Source: Tsukamurella pseudospumae
GTDB lineage: Bacteria > Actinomycetota > Actinomycetes > Mycobacteriales > Mycobacteriaceae
Length of the DNA: 64,000 nt
Direction: 5' to 3'
NCBI RefSeq assembly: GCF_001575205.1
Contig: NZ_LSRE01000001.1
Span: 124,001 to 188,000 of the forward strand
The notes beneath the pieces are model-generated. The model searched no databases. It had not been told where the DNA came from and saw nothing but the letters and a program-made list of their open reading frames with translations. Below, piece by piece: positions 1-8,379 of this stretch. Both the position numbers and the translations under genes were made by a program. Numbering within the stretch: the stretch's first letter is position 1; every line of letters begins with the position of its first letter.

Positions 1-357
1 GAACCGGTGCTCGTCAGCATCGGCGACATTCATTGCACCCGCACCCAGGTCATCACGCCCGCGGGAACCTTTCCGATCACGGGCGCGCAGTGGACCGTGA
101 CCGACCACAGTGTGCACACCCGCACCACGCCCACCTGGGCGATCGTCCTCGCGATCGTCGGCGCGTTCGTCGTCTGCCTGTTCTCGCTCTTCTTCCTGCT
201 CGCGAAGGAGGACCAAACTCAGGGATTCGTGCAGGTCAGCGTGTTCGGCCCGGAGGGCCGTTCGTTCACGACCAGCGTCCCGGTGTACTCGCCCTTCGCC
301 GTGCAGGACGTGTTCGGGCGCGTCAACTACGCCCGGAACCTCAGCATCGGCATGTAG
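1..357 (+). CDS. Conserved small actinobacterial membrane protein (5' end at window edge)
   Basis: The reading frame is open to the first base of the window, so the true start may lie upstream; the first in-window start is GTG at 7. From GTG the product is 116 residues: a beta-rich N-terminal part, one strong hydrophobic segment (about residues 43-66, following TPTWAIVLAIV) and a polar C-terminal part ending near VNYARNLSIGM. It resembles a family of small single-pass membrane proteins common in high-GC actinobacteria whose function I do not know. It converges on the minus-strand membrane genes that follow. Confidence 0.6.
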   Translation, partial: EPVLVSIGDIHCTRTQVITPAGTFPITGAQWTVTDHSVHTRTTPTWAIVLAIVGAFVVCLFSLFFLLAKEDQTQGFVQVSVFGPEGRSFTTSVPVYSPFAVQDVFGRVNYARNLSIGM

Positions 358-384
358 CCCCGACGGTCCGCCGGAGTTCGGCCG

Positions 385-1134
385 CTACTGAAGGATGCGG
401 GCGACGGTACGCCGGATGCGCCGTGGGCGGGGCGTGCTGCCGACGGGACAGACGACCTCGATGAGGGTGCGATCGTCGAGACGGATGACCCAGTGGTGCT
501 CAACGATGATCGCCTCCGCATTGATCGTCGTGTGCGTGATCGACGCGAGCCGTTCGATCGGAATCGGTTCGGACGCTCCCCCGATGCCCACTCCCGACTC
601 GTCGATCCACCAGATCACCCTCCCGGCGGACTTCCACATCGCGATCGGGATCGGACCGAAGAACGCCGTCACGACCGCGGCGAAGCCGGCTGCCATGACC
701 ACCATCCCTGGCGACCCCACCTCCACCGGCAGGAAGGCCGCGGAGATCACCACGAACGCGACACCGGCATCGAGAAGAGCGAGCGCAGCGGCTGCGACGA
801 AGAAAGGAATCCCGATCCGCCCGCGGACGGCCAACGCTGTCGGCGGCGGTTCCGGCGGAACACTGGGCGCATCGATCGGAACCACGATGTCCGCTGCCGC
901 GAACCAGACGGCGGCGCCGGCGATCCCGCTGGCGATGCCGAAGGCTACCCGTCCGAGCTCCCAGCCGTCGACGGTGTTCGCCTCTGCGATGAGGATTCCG
1001 CCACCGAGCACCAGCAGCGCGGCACCGATACGGAAGAACCAGAACCGAACGAACTTCCGTCCATCGATTCGCGGTGCCGGTGGCACGTACCCGAACGACT
1101 GCTCCGGCCGGTCCGCCCTGTGGCGCGCGCTCAC
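385..1134 (-). CDS. Membrane protein with C-terminal PH-like module
   Basis: About 249 residues. The chosen GTG start at 1134 overlaps the TGA of the upstream gene (1131-1133) as GTGA, which suggests translational coupling; a longer open frame upstream is an antisense shadow. Four hydrophobic segments are visible (starting around RIGAALLVLGGG, GIASGIAGAAVWF, FFVAAAALALLDAG and VVMAAGFAAVVTAFFG), followed by a soluble C-terminal domain beginning VIWWIDESGVGIG that looks like a short bacterial PH-type sheet. That C-terminal domain resembles the repeated modules of the next two genes. Function unknown. Confidence 0.62.
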   Translation of the reverse strand: MSARHRADRPEQSFGYVPPAPRIDGRKFVRFWFFRIGAALLVLGGGILIAEANTVDGWELGRVAFGIASGIAGAAVWFAAADIVVPIDAPSVPPEPPPTALAVRGRIGIPFFVAAAALALLDAGVAFVVISAAFLPVEVGSPGMVVMAAGFAAVVTAFFGPIPIAMWKSAGRVIWWIDESGVGIGGASEPIPIERLASITHTTINAEAIIVEHHWVIRLDDRTLIEVVCPVGSTPRPRRIRRTVARILQ

Positions 1135-2222
1135 CACCAACCGCCGCTGACGCGGACACCGGGGGCGACGTTCCGCACGAGGCCGCGGAATCGCATCGGT
1201 CGCACTGATGCTCCGGCGGGATATCGGACCGTGACGGGAGGACGATCGTCGAACGAGATAGTCCACCGGTGGGTGTAGACGAGGCCGCGAGCATCGTCCT
1301 TGTCGTACTCCACCGCGACCACGTGGTCCCACGTGCTTCGGCCTGGCCGGTCGGTATCGGTGGTGCGAAAGCCGATCTCGTCGAGCGTCGCCCAGAGGTG
1401 AACACTGCGGCCGCTCCGGATGATCCGCAGCGGGAGCGCGGCACAGAGCACGGCACCCGTCACTCCGAGGACGAAAACGCCCGGCCACAGGGCTGGTTCC
1501 TCCTCCGGCGGTGCGATCGAGAGTCCGAGGCAGATCACCGCGAGTAGTCCGAAGGCGACGGCAGCCAGCACGCCGATGACGAGGACGATGCCGTACCTGC
1601 CACGCACCACCGTCGGAAACTGCGGCGGCTCGGGGGCTCGACCGGAGCTCTCGACCGTTGGACCGTGGCCCGACGCAGGAAATGGATCCTGCCAGGTACC
1701 GGCCATCCTCACATGCGGGGCCGCACGTCTGATGCTCGCGCGCACGTGCGTGGGTCCACGCCGCACCCCCGCCGGATACCGGACCTCGTCCACGTCTCCA
1801 GTGGTGCGCCGAATCGTCCACACATGCCACAGCGGGAACCCGCCGACGTCCTCATATCCGTACTCCACGGCCTCTATCTCGCGCCAGGCAGCTCTCGTCG
1901 GGTTGTCGCCTCGCCGATACTCGAGACTTTGATCGGTGACCGCCATTCGCCACCGGACTCCGCCACGGAGTACCGCACGAAGGTACAGCACGCCTCGCGC
2001 GCCGGCTCCCACCACGAACAGCAGCGATGCGCCGCCGGGGAGCGTGAATCCGTTCGCCACGACATCCGCTATCAGACGCCAGGTGAAGAACGCGCTGCCC
2101 AGGAGTACTCCGACTGCGAGCCAACCGACACCTCCGATGCCGCCGCGCACCAAGACGTTCGAGCCGGCCGGCGTCACCATCCGAGGACCGTCTCGACCTG
2201 TGAGTGTTGGCGGATTGGACAA
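1131..2222 (-). CDS. Membrane protein with internally duplicated TM plus PH-like module
   Basis: 363 residues made of two similar halves. Each half has a pair of hydrophobic segments, then a soluble part: the first contains AAWREIEAVEYGYEDVGG and VRYPAGV, the second STWDHVVAVEYDKDDARG and VRYPAGA, and both end with an AP-HVRM/GVRV-type sequence followed by Trp. This is an intragenic duplication visible by eye. The start is ATG at 2222; upstream is a short AT-rich stretch. It is coupled to the downstream gene at 1134. No function is known to me; PH-like folds in such proteins usually face the cytoplasm. Confidence 0.65.
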   Translation of the reverse strand: MSNPPTLTGRDGPRMVTPAGSNVLVRGGIGGVGWLAVGVLLGSAFFTWRLIADVVANGFTLPGGASLLFVVGAGARGVLYLRAVLRGGVRWRMAVTDQSLEYRRGDNPTRAAWREIEAVEYGYEDVGGFPLWHVWTIRRTTGDVDEVRYPAGVRRGPTHVRASIRRAAPHVRMAGTWQDPFPASGHGPTVESSGRAPEPPQFPTVVRGRYGIVLVIGVLAAVAFGLLAVICLGLSIAPPEEEPALWPGVFVLGVTGAVLCAALPLRIIRSGRSVHLWATLDEIGFRTTDTDRPGRSTWDHVVAVEYDKDDARGLVYTHRWTISFDDRPPVTVRYPAGASVRPMRFRGLVRNVAPGVRVSGGWW

Positions 2223-2282
2223 CTATTCAACATCAAGAAGAGTGTATCGGTCTGATCCGCATCGCGAAGGAGTGAGTGGCGG

Positions 2283-3017
2283 TCAGCGGTCCAGGAGATG
2301 GGGTGCCAGGCGCCGCAGCTCGCGATCGATCTCGACTACTCCGGGGCGCAGGTCGACGGGCGTGCGCACGGACACATCGCCGAATCTCCAGGTGAAGTGA
2401 TGGTCGACGTCGCTCGGACCGATCGGGAAGTACATCGACTCGACGGCTCGGCTGAACCATTCGATCTCGTTCCATGGCGTGAACGTCGGAGCTTGTCCGG
2501 ATGTCGCGATGCTCACCCCCTCAGGAGACAGCGCGATCAACACGATCCTGGAAGCGCGAAGGACGCCGACGGCGTATCCCGCCAGCACCGCGTTGAAGAG
2601 TAGAACGAAGCCCCCGATCAGTAGTGCGCTCATCGCACCGTCCCGGGTACCGACGGCAAAGGCCGACAGGGCGGCACCACCGAGAAGTACCGCAGTGACG
2701 AATGTGAGGATGATCGCCCCCGCCGCGGAGAGGAAGAAGAGCAGGGTGAGGCGCCCGCGGACCTCGACCGCGTCACGAATCGCGAGGGCGCTGCGTGTCG
2801 CCACCGGAACGTGCGACGCTTCACGACCGATCACTCCCGCGGCGAGCGCGAAGAGCAGCGCACCGATGACCTCGATCCACCAGTCGATCTTGCGGTCGGC
2901 AGAGAGCCACAGTCCGACGCTCAGACAGGCGTGCAGACCGAGCAGCAGCGTCGATCCGAACAGCGCGAGGACCATCGGGCCGAACCTGCGCGGCGCTGAC
3001 CGCGCATGCCGCACCAC
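2283..3017 (-). CDS. Membrane protein, third member of the PH-like cluster
   Basis: Approximately 244 residues from GTG at 3017 (alternatives GTG 3014, ATG 2975); longer upstream extensions overlap the nitroreductase-like gene and are Arg/Ser-rich shadows. The protein has four hydrophobic segments (LALFGSTLLLGLHACL, VIGALLFALAAGVIG, LLFFLSAAGAIILTFVTAVLL, ALLIGGFVLLFNAVLAGYAVGV) and a C-terminal soluble domain with FTPWNEIEWFSR and LRRLAPHLLDR that parallels the PH-like domain of its two neighbours. It lies two bases from the stop of the upstream gene, so cotranscription is likely. Confidence 0.6.
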   Translation of the reverse strand: MVRHARSAPRRFGPMVLALFGSTLLLGLHACLSVGLWLSADRKIDWWIEVIGALLFALAAGVIGREASHVPVATRSALAIRDAVEVRGRLTLLFFLSAAGAIILTFVTAVLLGGAALSAFAVGTRDGAMSALLIGGFVLLFNAVLAGYAVGVLRASRIVLIALSPEGVSIATSGQAPTFTPWNEIEWFSRAVESMYFPIGPSDVDHHFTWRFGDVSVRTPVDLRPGVVEIDRELRRLAPHLLDR

Positions 3018-3018
3018 G

Positions 3019-3477
3019 TCAGATGGGACGGAGACGGACGACCGGGATCGGGCGGGTGGTCTTGCGCTGGTACGCCGCGTAGCGGCCGCCGTTGTTGCGA
3101 TCCGCGAGATCCCAGAGCCGCTGGTAGTCGGCGTCGCCGGGCCGCAGGGTCTCGACGCCGGCCGGGAACCGCTTCGTCCCGACCTGCACGTCGACGGTGC
3201 CGGCGGCGACCATGTTGTGGAACCACGCCGGGTTCCGCGGCGCTCCGCCCTTGGACGCGACGACGACGTAGTCGGCACCGTCGGCGACGTAGGTCAGGAC
3301 GGTCGTGCGCGGCTCCCCCGACTTCGCACCGACGGTGCGGACGATGAGGCTGGGCACCCCGAAGAGCAGCTTGTGACCGATGCGGCCGCCGGAGCGCACG
3401 TACAACTCGCCGTGCGCCTTGAGCACCTCGGGGAATGCCCTCGCGTACAGCTTGTTCAGTTCGCGGGCGATGTCCAT
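3019..3477 (-). CDS. Deazaflavin (F420)-dependent nitroreductase/oxidoreductase family protein
   Basis: 152 residues, the usual length for the DDN/Rv3547-like split-barrel family that uses coenzyme F420 to reduce quinones or nitro compounds. Family hallmarks visible are the central VRTVGAKSGEPRTTVLTYVADGADYVVVASKGGAPRNP region and the following WFHNMVAAG, typical of the F420-binding loop (given here in pieces: GAKSGEPRT, ASKGGAPRNPAWFHN). ATG at 3477. It is followed within two bases by a membrane gene and preceded by vapC. The substrate cannot be predicted; an oxidative-stress role is an inference from the family. Confidence 0.8.
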   Translation of the reverse strand: MDIARELNKLYARAFPEVLKAHGELYVRSGGRIGHKLLFGVPSLIVRTVGAKSGEPRTTVLTYVADGADYVVVASKGGAPRNPAWFHNMVAAGTVDVQVGTKRFPAGVETLRPGDADYQRLWDLADRNNGGRYAAYQRKTTRPIPVVRLRPI

Positions 3478-3488
3478 GGAAGTCCTTG

Positions 3489-3872
3489 TCAGATGGTCGA
3501 ATCGACGATGAAATCACGGTCGAGTCCGAGGAGGACGCCGTCCGAGGTGTACAGGTGGAGTTGCTCGACGTGCGCCTGCGCGACGAGCAAACGATCGAAC
3601 GGGTCGTGCCGCAGGAGCTCCGGGAACTCGCGGATCCCCTCCGCGTGCTCCGCCTCCACGTTCAACAGTGCGAGTCCCTCACGCTCGACAACCGACCCGA
3701 AATCGACGGGGATCGTCAACTTGCCGAGCATCGACTTGATCGTGAGCTCCCAGATCGTCGCCACGGAGACGTACACCTCGACGGTCTCCGCGATCATCGA
3801 CCTGGCGAATTCACCGAGACGGGGATTGTCGTCGAGTACCCACAAAGCGGTCTGGCTGTCGAGCAGGATCAC
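3489..3872 (-). CDS. vapC: VapC-family PIN-domain ribonuclease toxin
   Basis: 127 residues. The N-terminus MILLDSQTALW has the first PIN-domain acidic residue (Asp5), IWELTIKSMLGKL carries the second acidic position, and HDPFDRLLVAQA the third, so the metal site of a Mg-dependent RNase looks complete. The start is GTG at 3872, overlapping the TGA of the antitoxin gene (3869-3871), the standard coupled TA layout. Its product should cleave RNA when freed from VapB. Subfamily resembles plasmid-type PIN toxins paired with Phd/YefM antitoxins. Confidence 0.88.
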   Translation of the reverse strand: MILLDSQTALWVLDDNPRLGEFARSMIAETVEVYVSVATIWELTIKSMLGKLTIPVDFGSVVEREGLALLNVEAEHAEGIREFPELLRHDPFDRLLVAQAHVEQLHLYTSDGVLLGLDRDFIVDSTI

Positions 3873-4105
3873 TCGTCGTCCGTCCCGTAGAACATCCGCT
3901 GGATGTCGGCATCCACGTCGAACGCGGCGTCGTCGTAGGCGATCTGGCCGGCCAAACCCCCGAATTGCACGCGCGTACCGCGATGCGGGACGAGGTCGGC
4001 CACCGGACGCCCCGCCTTGGAGATGACGATGCGTTCACCCTGTGCGACACGTTCCAGCAGCCGAGACAGATGCGTCTTGGCTTCGTGGATGTTCACTGAG
4101 GTCAT
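3869..4105 (-). CDS. vapB: Phd/YefM-type antitoxin of the vapBC module
   Basis: 78 residues. The N-terminus MTSVNIHEAKTHLSRLLERV is a textbook Phd/YefM DNA-binding start, continuing QGERIVISKAGRPVADLVP; the acidic C-terminus (DAAFDVDADIQRMFYGTDDE) would neutralise the PIN toxin. ATG at 4105; GTG at 4096 is an alternative. The promoter side carries two tandem palindromic decamers (4120-4139) expected to be the autoregulatory operator. The cassette lies immediately downstream of dop, where pup would be expected in many relatives. Confidence 0.88.
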   Translation of the reverse strand: MTSVNIHEAKTHLSRLLERVAQGERIVISKAGRPVADLVPHRGTRVQFGGLAGQIAYDDAAFDVDADIQRMFYGTDDE

Positions 4106-4118
4106 AGACCAAGGGTAC

Positions 4119-4139
4119 GGACTTAGTCCGACTTAGTCC
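4119..4139. promoter_or_regulatory. Tandem palindromic repeats, likely VapBC operator
   Basis: Two perfect head-to-tail copies of GACTTAGTCC (4120-4129 and 4130-4139). With the preceding G the first reads GGACTTAGTCC, an inverted repeat of GGACT around one base. The pair lies 14 bases upstream of the antitoxin start and between vapB and the dop stop codon. Autoregulation by a VapB dimer binding such tandem sites is established for the family; the assignment here is inference. Confidence 0.6.
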
Positions 4140-4157
4140 ATGCCTGCCCGCCGTCGA

Positions 4158-5648
4158 TCAACCCCGCAAGGAATCGACGAGCTCGCGGGCGGAGGAGGCA
4201 CCGTCGAGCAGGGCCCCGACGTGCTCCTTGGTGCCGCGCAGGGGCTCGAGCGTCGGGATGCGGACCAGCGAGTCGGCGCCGACGTCGAAGATCACCGAGT
4301 CCCAGCTGGCCGCGGCGATCTCGGTACCGAAGCGGCGCATGCATTCGCCGCGGAAGTAGGCGCGGGTGGACTCGGGCGGCGTCGTCACGGCGTCCATCAC
4401 CTGCTGCTCGGTGACCAGGCGCTTCATCGAACCGCGGGCGACGAGCCGGTTGTAGAGCCCCTTGTCGAGCCGCACGTCGGAGTACTGCAGGTCGACGAGC
4501 TGCAGCTTCGACGCTCCCCACGACAAGCCCTCGCGCTGACGGATGCCCTCGAGCAACCGCAGCTTGGCCGGCCAGTCCAGCTCGTCGGCGAGCCGCAGCG
4601 GATCGTCGGCGAGGGTGTCGAGCACTCGGACCCAGGTGGCGTGCACGTCGAGGGCACGGGCATCGTCGGAGCCCTCGAGGAAGGATCCCACCCGGTCCGC
4701 GTAGGCGCGCTGGATGTCCAGCGCCGTCATGTGCCGGCCGTCGGCGAGCTCGAGGACGCCGGTCAGCGACAGGTCGCGCGAGACCTGATGCACCGCGGAG
4801 ACGGGCGCCGCCAGCTGCAGGTCCGACAGGTCGACGCCGGCCTCGATGAGGTCGAGCACCAGCGACGACGTGCCGACCTTGAGGTACGTGGAGGTCTCGG
4901 CGAGGTTCGCGTCACCGATGATGACGTGGAGTCGGCGGTACTTGTCCGGGTCGGCGTGCGGCTCGTCGCGGGTGTTGATGATGCCGCGCTTGAGCGTGGT
5001 CTCGAGGCCCACCTCGACCTCGATGTAGTCCGCGCGCTGCGAGAGCTGGAAGCCCGCCTCGTCGCCGCTGGCGCCGATCCCCACGCGGCCGCTGCCGCAG
5101 AACACCTGCCGCGTCACGAAGAACGGGGTCAGCCCGCCGACGATCGCGGCGAACGGGGTGTCCCGCCGGCACAGGTAGTTCTCGTGCGTGCCGTAGGAGG
5201 CGCCCTTGCCGTCGATGTTGTTCTTGTAGAGCTGCAGGGCCGGGGCACCGGGCACCGTCGACGCGTAGCGGGCCGCGGCGTCCATGACGCGCTCGCCCGC
5301 CTTGTCCCAGATCACCGCGTCGAGCGGGTCTGTGACCTCTGGCGCCGAGTACTCGGGGTGCGCGTGGTCGACGTACAGGCGTGCGCCGTTGGTGAGGATC
5401 ATGTTCGCGGCGCCGATCTCGTCGGCGTCGATGATCGGCGCCGGCCCGCCGCGTCCGAGGTCGAAGCCGCGGGCGTCGCGCAGGGGCGACTCGAGGTCGT
5501 AGTCCCAGCGGGTGCGCTTGGCGCGCGGGACGGCCGCGGCCGCCGCGTACGCGAGCACCGCCTGCGTCGAGGTGAGAATCGGGTTCGCCGTGGGGTCCTT
5601 CGGCGCGGAGATCCCGTATTCCACTTCGGTACCGATGATGCGCTGCAT
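4158..5648 (-). CDS. dop: Depupylase/deamidase of Pup (Dop)
   Basis: 496 residues. The opening [13 protein letters not shown] and following STQAVLAYA match Dop, the glutamine-synthetase-like enzyme that deamidates the C-terminal Gln of Pup and removes Pup from substrates; Glu in TEVEYG belongs to the ATP/Mg site. The shorter paralogue PafA starts differently. ATG at 5648. It ends a minus-strand series trmI-mpa-FHA/ABC-dop. In M. tuberculosis dop is followed by pup-prcBA (from memory); here a vapBC pair follows instead, so pup and the core-particle genes must lie outside the window. Confidence 0.93.
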   Translation of the reverse strand: MQRIIGTEVEYGISAPKDPTANPILTSTQAVLAYAAAAAVPRAKRTRWDYDLESPLRDARGFDLGRGGPAPIIDADEIGAANMILTNGARLYVDHAHPEYSAPEVTDPLDAVIWDKAGERVMDAAARYASTVPGAPALQLYKNNIDGKGASYGTHENYLCRRDTPFAAIVGGLTPFFVTRQVFCGSGRVGIGASGDEAGFQLSQRADYIEVEVGLETTLKRGIINTRDEPHADPDKYRRLHVIIGDANLAETSTYLKVGTSSLVLDLIEAGVDLSDLQLAAPVSAVHQVSRDLSLTGVLELADGRHMTALDIQRAYADRVGSFLEGSDDARALDVHATWVRVLDTLADDPLRLADELDWPAKLRLLEGIRQREGLSWGASKLQLVDLQYSDVRLDKGLYNRLVARGSMKRLVTEQQVMDAVTTPPESTRAYFRGECMRRFGTEIAAASWDSVIFDVGADSLVRIPTLEPLRGTKEHVGALLDGASSARELVDSLRG

Positions 5649-5681
5649 GCGCCCCAGCCTATCGGTGCCGATCGGGCCGGG

Positions 5682-8309
5682 TCAGGCCGCCTGCCGCGCG
5701 ATCCGGAACCGGGTGACCGCCCACAGCAGGACCGCCATGAGCGCGAGCACGCCGATCGCGATTCCCCACTGCATCGGCGTGGAGTCCCACAGCGGATCGA
5801 CGCTCGATCGGGTCGTGACGAGCCGCCCGGACACCGGGTCGGTCGCGGTCACCGAGGTCACCTTCTGCAGGTCGATCGTCGAGGCGGACGCGGCGAAGCC
5901 CCATCGGGACGGGAACAGCCAGGACACCTGCTCGAGGCCCGGCCGGTCGTGCAGCCCGAACAGGCCGCCGCTCATCACGAGCTGGGAGATGACGACGACC
6001 ACGAGGAGCGGCATCACCTGCTCGGCGGACCTGGCGATCGCCGAGATCAGTAGGCCCACCAGGGTGGACACGCACGCCAGGACCGCGATGTCGGCGATCA
6101 GCTCGATGGGGACGTTCGCGAGGATCGCACCCTGGTCCGGTGTGGCCGTGCCGATCAGCATGATGCCGACCATGATCGCCGCCTGCAGGGTGGCGGCGGC
6201 GAAGAAGACCACCGTCTTCGCCGACAGGTACGCGCCGGGCCGGAGACCGACCGCGCGTTCGCGCTGGAAGATGGCGCGCTCGCCGACCAGATCGCGGGCC
6301 GTCAGCGCGGCACCCATGAAGCACGCGCCGATCACCAGCAGTACGAGGATCATCTTCGGCGCCGCGACCTCCTTGTCGACGACACCCGCGAGCCCCTTCT
6401 CCGCGGGCACCAACAGCGTGACCGCGCCGAGGACGATCGGCATGAGGACCAGGAAGATCAGGTACGCCCGGTCGGCGAGGATCAGCCGCAGCTGCCGCCG
6501 CGCGATCACCGACAGCTGCTTGCGCGTCGAGGTCCGTGGCGCCTTCGTGGGGGTCGGCGGGGCTCCGGTCGGGGCCGGCGGCGGCGGGGCGGGGTTCGCC
6601 GAGCGGTACCGCTGCCACGCGACATCGGGTTGCTTGGCGGCGAAGTCGAAGATCTCCGCCCAGTCGCTCGTGCCCATCGCGGCCTTGACGCCCTTCGGCG
6701 AGCCGCAGTACGCGGTCTTGCCGCCGGGCGCCAGCAGGAGCACCTGGTCGCACATGTCGATGTGGGTGAGCGAGTGGGTCACGACGATGACCACGCGGCC
6801 CGCGTCGGCCAGGCGGCGCAGGGTCTGCATCACCTGACGGTCGAGCGCCGGGTCCAGGCCGGAGGTCGGCTCGTCCAGGATCAGCAGCGACGGGCCGGTG
6901 AGCAGTTCCATCGCGACGGACGCGCGCTTGCGCTGGCCGCCGGAGAGCTTGTCCACCCGCGTCTGCTTGTGCTCGGTCAGCTGCAGCTCCGCGAGCACGC
7001 CGTCGATCACCTGGTCGCGGTCGGCCTTCGACATGTCCGGCGGCAGGCGCAGCTCGGCGGCGAACCGCAGCGCCTGCTGCAGGGTCAGCTGCCGGTGCAG
7101 CACGTCGTCCTGCGGCACCATGCCGATACGGGAGCGGAGCGCGTCGAAGTCGCGGTGCACGTCCCGGCCCTCGAACTCGACCCGGCCGGCGGTCGGGGTG
7201 ACGGCGCCGGAGACGACCCGGGACACCGTCGACTTGCCGGCGCCCGAGGGGCCGATCACGGCCGTCAGCGTGCCCGGGGCGGCGCGGAAGTCGATCCCGT
7301 GCAGGAGCGTCTTGTTGCCGTCGACGGTCAGGGTGATGCCCTGGACCGCGAGGCCGGCGCCCGCGAACTGCTGCGCCTTGGGGCGTTCCAGGCGGCCCTG
7401 CTCGACGATGAGGTCCGAGTTGCCGATGGTGACCAGGTCGCCCTCGCGCAGCGCGGTCGGTCCCGCGATGCGCCGGCCGTTGACCTGGGTGCCGTTGGCC
7501 GAGCCGAGGTCCTCGATGACGAGGCCCTGCGGGCCCGTCAGCAGCCGTGCGTGGCGGCGCGAGACCAGCATGTCGCCGAGGGCGATGTCGTTGTCGGGGG
7601 TGCGGCCGATGGTCATCTGGCCGGACGCGGAGCCCATGGGGCGCTGCGGCATCTTCGCGACCTGGTACAGGCCGGTGTTCCCCGCCATCGCGCGCAGGTG
7701 CGGCGCGACCTCGCCGCCGGGGCCCTGCAACAGTGTGGGCTCGGCCCGCTGGGCCGGGATCGGCGCCGACGGTGCCTGCTGTCGCGGCAGCTGCATCGGT
7801 CGTGACGGCGGCGCGGGGTTCTGCCCGGTGGCCGGGGGCACGGGGATCCGCGCCAACTGCGGTGCGCTCGGACCCGGCGGGGGCGTCGGCGTGCGCGGAA
7901 CGGGATTCGACGGTGCCCGCTGCGCGGCGGGAATCTGCTGCACGGGCTGCTGCGACGAGGGCGGCGGCGGAGTCCGGGCCGGGGGCGGGGGCGGCGTGTT
8001 CGAGCGGGGCGCCGCCGAGAACACGACCTGGGCGCCCGTGCGGGGGTCGCCGAACATCAGCTGCTGCGTGCCGTTCAACGCGATGGTCGGCCGTCGGACG
8101 CCGCCGACGAACACACCGTTGGTGCTGCGGTCGGTGAGGATCCACCCCGTCGGACCCGCGGTCGCGACGGCGTGCGTCCGAGACACCAACGGGTGGTTGA
8201 TCGTCACGTCCGACTCGAGCGTGCGCCCGAAGGTCACCGTCTTACCCGGGGCGAAGGTCAGCGTCTGCCCGTCCACCGTGACGGTGAGAACTGAAGTTTC
8301 CGTACTCAT
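5682..8309 (-). CDS. FHA-domain ABC-2 type exporter (Rv1747-like)
   Basis: 875 residues. Order: FHA domain 1 (about 10-95, with VTFGRTLESDVTIN), a Pro-rich linker (about 105-200), FHA domain 2 (about 220-305, IGRTPDNDIALGDMLVSRRH), an ABC ATPase (Walker A GPSGAGKST near 355, signature LSGGQRKRA, Walker B LLILDEPTSGLD), and a C-terminal six-helix ABC-2 membrane domain. This is the layout of M. tuberculosis Rv1747, whose FHA domains bind phospho-Thr and which is controlled by kinase PknF; no kinase gene is adjacent here. The ATG at 8309 follows an alternative GTG at 8312. Its position between mpa and dop is unusual. Confidence 0.9.
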   Translation of the reverse strand: MSTETSVLTVTVDGQTLTFAPGKTVTFGRTLESDVTINHPLVSRTHAVATAGPTGWILTDRSTNGVFVGGVRRPTIALNGTQQLMFGDPRTGAQVVFSAAPRSNTPPPPPARTPPPPSSQQPVQQIPAAQRAPSNPVPRTPTPPPGPSAPQLARIPVPPATGQNPAPPSRPMQLPRQQAPSAPIPAQRAEPTLLQGPGGEVAPHLRAMAGNTGLYQVAKMPQRPMGSASGQMTIGRTPDNDIALGDMLVSRRHARLLTGPQGLVIEDLGSANGTQVNGRRIAGPTALREGDLVTIGNSDLIVEQGRLERPKAQQFAGAGLAVQGITLTVDGNKTLLHGIDFRAAPGTLTAVIGPSGAGKSTVSRVVSGAVTPTAGRVEFEGRDVHRDFDALRSRIGMVPQDDVLHRQLTLQQALRFAAELRLPPDMSKADRDQVIDGVLAELQLTEHKQTRVDKLSGGQRKRASVAMELLTGPSLLILDEPTSGLDPALDRQVMQTLRRLADAGRVVIVVTHSLTHIDMCDQVLLLAPGGKTAYCGSPKGVKAAMGTSDWAEIFDFAAKQPDVAWQRYRSANPAPPPPAPTGAPPTPTKAPRTSTRKQLSVIARRQLRLILADRAYLIFLVLMPIVLGAVTLLVPAEKGLAGVVDKEVAAPKMILVLLVIGACFMGAALTARDLVGERAIFQRERAVGLRPGAYLSAKTVVFFAAATLQAAIMVGIMLIGTATPDQGAILANVPIELIADIAVLACVSTLVGLLISAIARSAEQVMPLLVVVVISQLVMSGGLFGLHDRPGLEQVSWLFPSRWGFAASASTIDLQKVTSVTATDPVSGRLVTTRSSVDPLWDSTPMQWGIAIGVLALMAVLLWAVTRFRIARQAA

Positions 8310-8379
8310 CACGCAGCATTCTATGCAGACGCGACTTGCCCTGGGCTTATGCGGCGCTTGTGCGCCGCCGCCCGGCGAC

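Noticed and set aside
7400-8000. Repeat-rich coding sequence within the FHA-ABC gene as a CRISPR-like or VNTR array
   Set aside because: It is an irregular Pro-rich linker with no fixed period.
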